The position numbers were made by a program, and so were the translations under genes. This document shows positions 58,887 through 64,000 of a stretch of 64,000 nt of DNA, in pieces (the first letter of the stretch is position 1; the number at the start of each line of letters is the position of its first letter). This DNA is from Micromonospora sp. WMMD1102 (GTDB taxonomy: Bacteria; Actinomycetota; Actinomycetes; Mycobacteriales; Micromonosporaceae), in contig NZ_JARUBN010000001.1 in assembly GCF_029626265.1 (NCBI RefSeq), forward strand, positions 2,294,001 through 2,358,000, in the 5' to 3' direction. The notes under the pieces were generated by a model. That model made no database searches, was not told where the DNA came from, and was given only the letters and a program-made list of their open reading frames with translations.

Positions 58887-59408
58887 TCAGCTCCAGTGCA
58901 GCGAGTAGACCTGGGGCGTTCCGCAGTAGCCGGCCGGGGTCGGCACCGGCGTCGGTGCGTTCGTGTTCGAGGTCCGGCAGACCTGCACGACTACCGCGTC
59001 GACACCCGTCGACGGCACCTCGGGGGCCAGCCGGAAGCTGTACTTGGCGATGTCGTTGTCCACCCTCGCCGAATTCTGGCTGATCGGCCGGCCGTTGCCG
59101 TAGGCGTAGAAGGTGACGAAGCTGAACAGGCCGTCGTCCCGGCAGACCGGGCCGGGGTCGCGCTCGTAGGGGCGGTCGGCGATGGTGCCGGTGACGGTCA
59201 CCGAGCCGAGTCCGGGCGGTGCCGAGATCGGCAGGAACTCCAGGGTTCCCTCGGCGAGGCCGAACCGGCAGCTGTCGCCGCTGTCGGCCGCGAACGCCTG
59301 CGGAGCCAGGTCGGTGCCGGTGCCGGCTCGGGCGGGTGCGGCCGGCGCGGCGAGGGTGAGCAGGGCGGCGGCGAGTACGAGCGCCGACCGGCGGATCGCT
59401 CGCGACAT
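58887..59408 (-). CDS. Small secreted protein of unknown function
   Basis: A 173-residue exported protein. Signal peptide: MSRAIRRSALVLAAALLTLA, with cleavage predicted after ARA near residue 28. The mature part has four cysteines (SCRFGL, PVCRDDG, QVCRTSN, YCGTPQ), enough for two disulfides. It ends in YSLHWS. The ATG at 59408 is preceded by GGAGGAGG, a strong ribosome site. The family is not recognised. Confidence 0.75.
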   Translation of the reverse strand: MSRAIRRSALVLAAALLTLAAPAAPARAGTGTDLAPQAFAADSGDSCRFGLAEGTLEFLPISAPPGLGSVTVTGTIADRPYERDPGPVCRDDGLFSFVTFYAYGNGRPISQNSARVDNDIAKYSFRLAPEVPSTGVDAVVVQVCRTSNTNAPTPVPTPAGYCGTPQVYSLHWS

Positions 59409-59493
59409 GGTGGTACCTCCTCCGTTGGACGGACGGTGCGGGTGGCGGTGCCCGGCGCGATGGCGGTCGGACAGGGGACGGCGGCCACCGTCA

Positions 59494-59541
59494 GACATTG
59501 TCACATGTCGATGTCGAACGTGGTTGACCTCAACAAAGGTC
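59494..59541. promoter_or_regulatory. Inverted repeats in divergent promoter region
   Basis: GACAT and ATGTC (59494-59509) and GACCT and AGGTC (59526-59541) form two short inverted repeats, each with six-base spacers, 20-67 bases before the MFS gene. They may bind a regulator of the MFS gene or the secreted-protein gene. Arms of five bases are weak evidence. Confidence 0.25.
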
Positions 59542-59560
59542 GAGGGCCGATCCTCCAGGT

Positions 59561-60856
59561 ATGAGTGCCAGCCCCGAAGAGGCCACCAGCAGAGCCCGCC
59601 GCACCGCACCCGACCACGGCATCCAGCCGGTCCGCGCCGGTCGGCCGTCCGCTGACGGTACGCCGTGGCGCCCGCCAGCCGGTCCACTCTGGTTACTCCT
59701 GCTCGCCTCCACCCTCACCGTGCTGGCCGGAGCGGTGCTGGCACCGGTGGTCGAGTTGCTCCGCGCCGACCTCGGGATCAGCCCCGGTGCCGCCGGACTG
59801 GTGCTGACCGCACACGGGCTGTCGCTGGCCCTCGTCGGTCCACTGGTCGGCCGGGCGATCGACCGGTGGGGCGTGCCCGGCCCGCTCGCCGCCGGACTCG
59901 TGCTGTACGGCGTGGCCGGCGGCGCGGGCCTGCTGCTCGACGACTACGTACCCCTGATCGTCAGCCGTCTGCTGTTCGGGATCGGTGCCGCCGCCGTCTT
60001 CGCCGGCACCACCCTCGCCCTGCTCGACCTGGCGGCTGGAGCGGCCCGGGACCGGATGATGGGCTGGCGCACCACCGCGATCAGCCTCGGCGGGGTGCTC
60101 TGGCCGCTGCTCGGCGGCGCCCTGGGCACGATCTCCTGGCAGGCACCGTTCGCGGTCTACCTGCTCGGTGTCCCGCTCGGCCTGGTCACCCTCCGGATAA
60201 TGTCCACATCGGAGCGCCCAAGTCCTGCCCGACCGGCCCGCCCCGAACCGCTGCCGCTCGGGCGCTCCGGACCGGCCGGGCGACGTGGTGGACCGGTGGC
60301 GCTGGTCGGCTACGGGCTCCAGACGGTGGCCACCGCGCTGCTCTACGGGGTACTGGTGTTCCTGCCAGCACGCCTGGCCGAGGTCGGTGTCCGGGAAAGT
60401 TTCCTGGTCGCGCTCTTCGGCGCGCTGCTCTCCCTCGCGATGAGCCTGACCGGGCTCCGCTTCGGCTGTCTCCGCGCCCGGTTCGGCGGGTCGGGCCTGC
60501 TGCGCCTCGCCTTCGGCGCCTGGACGGCGGCGCTGCTGCTCTTCGCCTTCGGCGCGTCGCTGATCGTGCTGCTCGTCGCCTCGGCCGTCTTCGGCTTCGG
60601 CATGGGGCTGGCCGTGCCGGCCCTGACGGTACTGGTCGCCGAACACGCCCCGGCCGGCCGACGTGGGCAGGCGACCGCGCTGCTCGGCACCGCCACCTTC
60701 GCCGGCCAGTTCGGCTCGCCGCTGCTGTTCGGGCCGGTCGAGGCGGCCACCTCGCCGAGCGGGGTCTTCATGGTCGCCGCCACCGTCGCCGCGCTGACGC
60801 TGCTGGCGGTGTTCGTCGCCGGAGCGCGCCTCGACAGCGCACCCGCGACCGACTGA
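59561..60856 (+). CDS. Major facilitator superfamily (MFS) transporter
   Basis: A 431-residue transporter with 12 predicted spans in two six-helix halves. The MFS motif A loop reads GPLVGRAIDRWG (residues about 99-110), as the canonical GxLaDrxGrk between TM2 and TM3. The basic, Pro-rich loop near residues 215-235 is the central linker. It looks like a drug or metabolite exporter; substrate unknown. ATG at 59561. Confidence 0.85.
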   Translation: MSASPEEATSRARRTAPDHGIQPVRAGRPSADGTPWRPPAGPLWLLLLASTLTVLAGAVLAPVVELLRADLGISPGAAGLVLTAHGLSLALVGPLVGRAIDRWGVPGPLAAGLVLYGVAGGAGLLLDDYVPLIVSRLLFGIGAAAVFAGTTLALLDLAAGAARDRMMGWRTTAISLGGVLWPLLGGALGTISWQAPFAVYLLGVPLGLVTLRIMSTSERPSPARPARPEPLPLGRSGPAGRRGGPVALVGYGLQTVATALLYGVLVFLPARLAEVGVRESFLVALFGALLSLAMSLTGLRFGCLRARFGGSGLLRLAFGAWTAALLLFAFGASLIVLLVASAVFGFGMGLAVPALTVLVAEHAPAGRRGQATALLGTATFAGQFGSPLLFGPVEAATSPSGVFMVAATVAALTLLAVFVAGARLDSAPATD

Positions 60857-60880
60857 ACAGTCCTTCGTAGACTGCCGCGC

Positions 60881-61807
60881 ATGGCGGATTCCACCCCGGT
60901 CGTCACCGTGGTCACCGTACTGGTGACGGCCGCGTTCGCCGTGGCTCTGCTCGGTGCCGTCGGCTATCTCGTCTCCGGTCTCCTCGACGTGGTGTTCAAC
61001 CGTGGGCTGCACGGTCACCTGCGGAAGCTCGACTCGGTCCCTGCGCAGGTCGCCTACGGAGCGGTGCACCTGCCGGTCGGTGCCGCACTGGGCGCCGTGT
61101 TCGCCGGGCTGGGGATCAACCTGCTGACCGCCGAGGAAGCAGAGCCGCAGGTCAGGGTGCTCGGCGTGATCCTCCCGATCGCCGGTGTGGCCTCGGTCTA
61201 CCTGCTCGGCGTCGGAATGGCGAGAAGAATGCAGACGACCGCCGGGCTGTCCGGTGCCCGGCACCGGATCGCCGAGGCGTCACGGCTCGTCCGTACCCGG
61301 GCATGGACGTCACGCCAGGAGGTGGAGACGGTCACGGCCACGCTCGGCCGGATCGGAAGGGTCGGCGTCGTGTTGCGGGCACGAGGGCAGGACCGCCGGT
61401 TCTTCCGCTGGGTCCGGAACAGGGGACGGATCCGGCCGACCCTGTGGCTGATCCTCGGATGTCACCTTCTGGTGGACCTCTTCTTCGTCTTCGGAGTGAC
61501 CGTGTTCCTGATCGCTCCGGAGGATCCCGGGGCCTCGGCCAGATGGGTCCTCGTCGCCATGGGCCTCAGCACACCCGTCCTCGTCGCGGGACTGCTGCTG
61601 TCATGGACGAGCTATCGCTGGGTCTGCCGGCGGGTCGGCGACGAACTCGTCGCCAACACCGAACGCCTCCTGCCACACCTGCACACCGCCCTCGCACAGG
61701 TCGCCGCGCCCGCCGCGCAGAACACCGCCGACGTGAGCTTGGCGGCGTCGTGGCGGCAGTTCACCCGGACGCTCGGCCGGACCGTCCGGCGCTTGTGGAA
61801 CGGCTAG
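60881..61807 (+). CDS. Polytopic membrane protein of unknown function
   Basis: A 308-residue protein with five hydrophobic segments: near residues 8-34, 57-80, 90-112, 185-210 and 220-245. The spans flank a basic cytosolic region (residues 115-180) that is rich in Arg. No family is recognised. It lies 24 bases after the MFS stop, so it may be co-transcribed. Confidence 0.6.
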   Translation: MADSTPVVTVVTVLVTAAFAVALLGAVGYLVSGLLDVVFNRGLHGHLRKLDSVPAQVAYGAVHLPVGAALGAVFAGLGINLLTAEEAEPQVRVLGVILPIAGVASVYLLGVGMARRMQTTAGLSGARHRIAEASRLVRTRAWTSRQEVETVTATLGRIGRVGVVLRARGQDRRFFRWVRNRGRIRPTLWLILGCHLLVDLFFVFGVTVFLIAPEDPGASARWVLVAMGLSTPVLVAGLLLSWTSYRWVCRRVGDELVANTERLLPHLHTALAQVAAPAAQNTADVSLAASWRQFTRTLGRTVRRLWNG

Positions 61808-61885
61808 CCGGGACATCTGCCGCGGGCGGCGCGCCGGATGGCCCCGCCTATCGGACTCTCGACCGGACAGCGCGGGAAGCCGCGC

Positions 61886-63994
61886 TCAGCCGGGGCGCAG
61901 CCAGAGTACGCCCAGCGGCGGCACCCGCAGCGCCGCCGAGGCGGGCAGGCCGTGCGACGGCTGCTCCTCGGCGGTGACCGAACCCAGGTTGCCCACCCCG
62001 GAACCGCCGTAGCAGTCCGCGTCGGTGTTCAGGATCTCGGACCAGCGCCCGGCCGTCGGCAGCCCGATCCGGTAGCCCTCGTGCGGCAGCGCGGCGAAGT
62101 TCGCCACGCAGACCAGCGGCGAACCGTCGGCGGCGATCCGGACGAACGCCAGGGTGTTGTTGGCGGAGTCGTCCGAGACGATCCACCGGAAACCAGCCGG
62201 TACGGTGTCCTGGGACCAGAGCGCCGGATTGTCCCGGTAGCCGTGGTTCAGGTCGCGCAGCAGCCGTTGCACGCCGGCCCGACCGGGATCGTCGAGCAGC
62301 CGCCAGTCCAGCCCCCGGGTCTCGCTCCACTCCTGGTCGTCGCCCAGCTCGCAGCCCATGAAGAGCAGCTGCTTGCCCGGATGCGCCCACATGTACGCCA
62401 GCAGTGCGCGCACCCCGGCGAGCCGGCGCCACTGGTCGCCGGGCATCTTGCCGAGCAGTGACCCCTTGCCGTGCACCACCTCGTCGTGGCTGATCGGCAG
62501 CAGGTAGTTCTCGCTCCAGGCGTACACCAGGGAGAAGGTCAGCTCGTTGTGGTGGTGCTGCCGGTAGATCGGGTCCCGGCCGAGGTAGCCGAGGGTGTCG
62601 TGCATCCAGCCCATGTTCCACTTGAAGCCGAAACCCAGCCCGCCCGCGTCGGTCGGCCGGGTCACCCCGGGCCAGGCGGTCGACTCCTCGGCCACCATCA
62701 GCACGCCCGGATGGGTGCGGTAGACGGTCGCGTTGACCTCCTGGAGCAGCGCGATCGCCTCCAGGTTCTCCCGGCCGCCGTGTTGGTTCGGCAGCCACTC
62801 ACCGTCTTCCCGGGAGTAGTCCAGATAGAGCATCGAGGCGACGGCGTCCACCCGCAGACCGTCCACATGGAACTCTTCGCACCAGTAGAGCGCGTTCGCC
62901 ACCAGGAAGTTGCGGACCTCGGGACGGCCGTAGTCGAAGACGTACGTGCCCCAGTCGGGGTGCTCGCCGCGGCGCGGGTCGGGGTGCTCGTAGAGCGGGG
63001 TGCCGTCGAACCGGGCCAGCGCCCACTCGTCGCGCGGGAAGTGTGCCGGCACCCAGTCCAGCAGCACCCCGATGCCGGCGGCGTGCAACCGGTCCACCAG
63101 GTGGCGGAAGTCGTCCGGGTCGCCGAACCGGGAGGTCGGGGCGTAGTAGCCGGTCACCTGGTAGCCCCAGGAGCCGCCGAACGGGTGCTCCATCACCGGC
63201 AGGAACTCGACGTGCGTGAAGCCCATCTCCAGCACGTACCCGGTGAGGTGGTCGGCCAGCTCCCGGTAGGACAGGCCCGGCCGCCAGGAGCCGAGGTGCA
63301 CCTCGTAGACGCTGACCGGCTCCTGGTGCGGCTGCCGCCGGGCCCGCTGGGCCAGCCACTCGCCGTCGGACCACTGGTAGCCGGAGGAGTAGACCACGGA
63401 GGCGGTGGCCGGCGGCACCTCGGTGTGCCGGGCCATCGGGTCCGCCTTGTCCCGCCACTGCCCGTCCCGGCCGAGGATCCGGTATTTGTACCGCTGCCCG
63501 ACGGTCGCCTCCGGGACGAAGATCTCCCACACGCCGCTGCAGCCGAGCGAACGCATCGGCCAGCCCTGGTGCGCGCCCCAGCCGGTGAAGTCGCCGACCA
63601 ACCGGACGCCCCGGGCGTTCGGCGCCCAGACCGCGAACGCCACCCCGCCGCCGGGGGCCGGCCGGGCGCCGAGCGCCGTCCAGAGCCGTTCGTGCCGTCC
63701 CTCGGCGATCAGGTGCCTGTCGAGTTCCCCGACGGTCGGCGGATGCCGGTACGGGTCGTCGCACGGCTCACCGCCGTCGACCACCACCCGGTAGTCCAGC
63801 ACCGTACCGGGTACCGCCGCCTCGAAGATCCCCTCGTCGTGCACCCGGCGCATCGGCTGCCGTGCCCCGTCGACGAGCAGCTCGACCGTGCCGGCGCCCC
63901 GGCGGAGGGTACGGACGACCGTCCGGCCGTCCGCCGGGTGCGCGCCGAGCAGGGCGTGCGGGTCGTGTGCCGTACCGGCGATCAGCTCGTCCAT
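61886..63994 (-). CDS. glgB: 1,4-alpha-glucan branching enzyme GlgB
   Basis: A 702-residue GH13 branching enzyme. The N-terminal region has [11 protein letters not shown] and a CBM48 domain ([19 protein letters not shown]). The catalytic barrel carries [16 protein letters not shown] (nucleophile Asp about 380), MVAEES (acid Glu about 435) and [14 protein letters not shown] (His-Asp about 502). It cuts alpha-1,4 glucan chains and re-attaches them by alpha-1,6 bonds in glycogen synthesis. The start ATG at 63994 is six bases from the window edge, so a longer form cannot be excluded, but the length is normal. Neighbouring glycogen genes would lie to the right. Confidence 0.95.
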   Translation of the reverse strand: MDELIAGTAHDPHALLGAHPADGRTVVRTLRRGAGTVELLVDGARQPMRRVHDEGIFEAAVPGTVLDYRVVVDGGEPCDDPYRHPPTVGELDRHLIAEGRHERLWTALGARPAPGGGVAFAVWAPNARGVRLVGDFTGWGAHQGWPMRSLGCSGVWEIFVPEATVGQRYKYRILGRDGQWRDKADPMARHTEVPPATASVVYSSGYQWSDGEWLAQRARRQPHQEPVSVYEVHLGSWRPGLSYRELADHLTGYVLEMGFTHVEFLPVMEHPFGGSWGYQVTGYYAPTSRFGDPDDFRHLVDRLHAAGIGVLLDWVPAHFPRDEWALARFDGTPLYEHPDPRRGEHPDWGTYVFDYGRPEVRNFLVANALYWCEEFHVDGLRVDAVASMLYLDYSREDGEWLPNQHGGRENLEAIALLQEVNATVYRTHPGVLMVAEESTAWPGVTRPTDAGGLGFGFKWNMGWMHDTLGYLGRDPIYRQHHHNELTFSLVYAWSENYLLPISHDEVVHGKGSLLGKMPGDQWRRLAGVRALLAYMWAHPGKQLLFMGCELGDDQEWSETRGLDWRLLDDPGRAGVQRLLRDLNHGYRDNPALWSQDTVPAGFRWIVSDDSANNTLAFVRIAADGSPLVCVANFAALPHEGYRIGLPTAGRWSEILNTDADCYGGSGVGNLGSVTAEEQPSHGLPASAALRVPPLGVLWLRPG

Positions 63995-64000
63995 TCCAGC

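Noticed and set aside
1..64000. tRNA genes, CRISPR arrays, transposases, phage genes
   Set aside because: I looked for T-loop strings, spaced short repeats and integrase/transposase motifs and found none.

Overview
The window is high-GC DNA with many GTG starts, tightly overlapping genes and hairpin terminators lacking U-tracts. This fits an actinomycete. The mix of surface-polysaccharide genes, an exosortase-P-like locus and a GC-rich perfect palindrome points to Micromonosporaceae; that family-level call is inference. I see no rRNA, tRNA, CRISPR array, transposase or phage gene.

Layout. (1) 0-6.5 kb: a flavin amine oxidase (possibly cut at the left edge), a benzoylformate-decarboxylase-like ThDP enzyme, a c-di-AMP (ydaO/yuaA-type) riboswitch in front of a secreted C39-type peptidase, a DUF2231 membrane protein and a GNAT acetyltransferase. 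(2) 6.5-30.4 kb: a wall-glycopolymer cluster. It has a CDP-glycerol/ribitol-phosphotransferase-like enzyme, a fused cytidylyltransferase-SDR likely to make CDP-ribitol, a Wzm/Wzt (TagGH-like) ABC exporter with a divergent TetR regulator, and nucleotide-sugar genes (DegT aminotransferase, Gfo/Idh dehydrogenase, UDP-GlcNAc 2-epimerase, UDP-aminosugar dehydrogenase). It also has three paralogous GT-B glycosyltransferases, a TarS/TarP-like GT2 and further GT4 enzymes, one a multidomain fusion. (3) 30.5-33.1 kb: a membrane acyltransferase and an LCP ligase that would attach glycopolymer to peptidoglycan. (4) 33.2-46.1 kb: a leftward Wzx/Wzy-type polysaccharide operon of eleven genes, almost all overlapping. 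It holds the initiating sugar transferase, flippase, two near-identical tandem methyltransferases, four glycosyltransferases, a polymerase/ligase, a Wzz-type protein with a degenerate tyrosine-kinase domain, and a TylF-like methyltransferase. (5) 46.4-51.8 kb: a rightward, divergent operon with a 47-residue single-span protein, an exosortase, a processive GT2, a secreted protein with a C-terminal anchor segment, a second UDP-GlcNAc 2-epimerase and a DUF916-like surface protein. (6) 52-56 kb: a second acyltransferase, a WbpD-like acetyltransferase and a GT-C-like membrane protein. (7) 56-64 kb: an App1-type phosphatase, ArsR regulator, PhzF protein, small secreted protein, MFS transporter, membrane protein and the glycogen branching enzyme GlgB.

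How it fits together. Regions 2-6 together look like a cell-envelope island. One arm (ABC-exported, ribitol-phosphate-like) and one arm (Wzx/Wzy-like) would build polymers, the LCP protein would anchor them, and the exosortase operon would process surface proteins, possibly with glycan attached. A full WbpA-B-E-D-I style route to a UDP-2,3-diacetamido-uronic acid can be assembled from genes scattered over about 41 kb. All substrate assignments are inferred from family membership and context.
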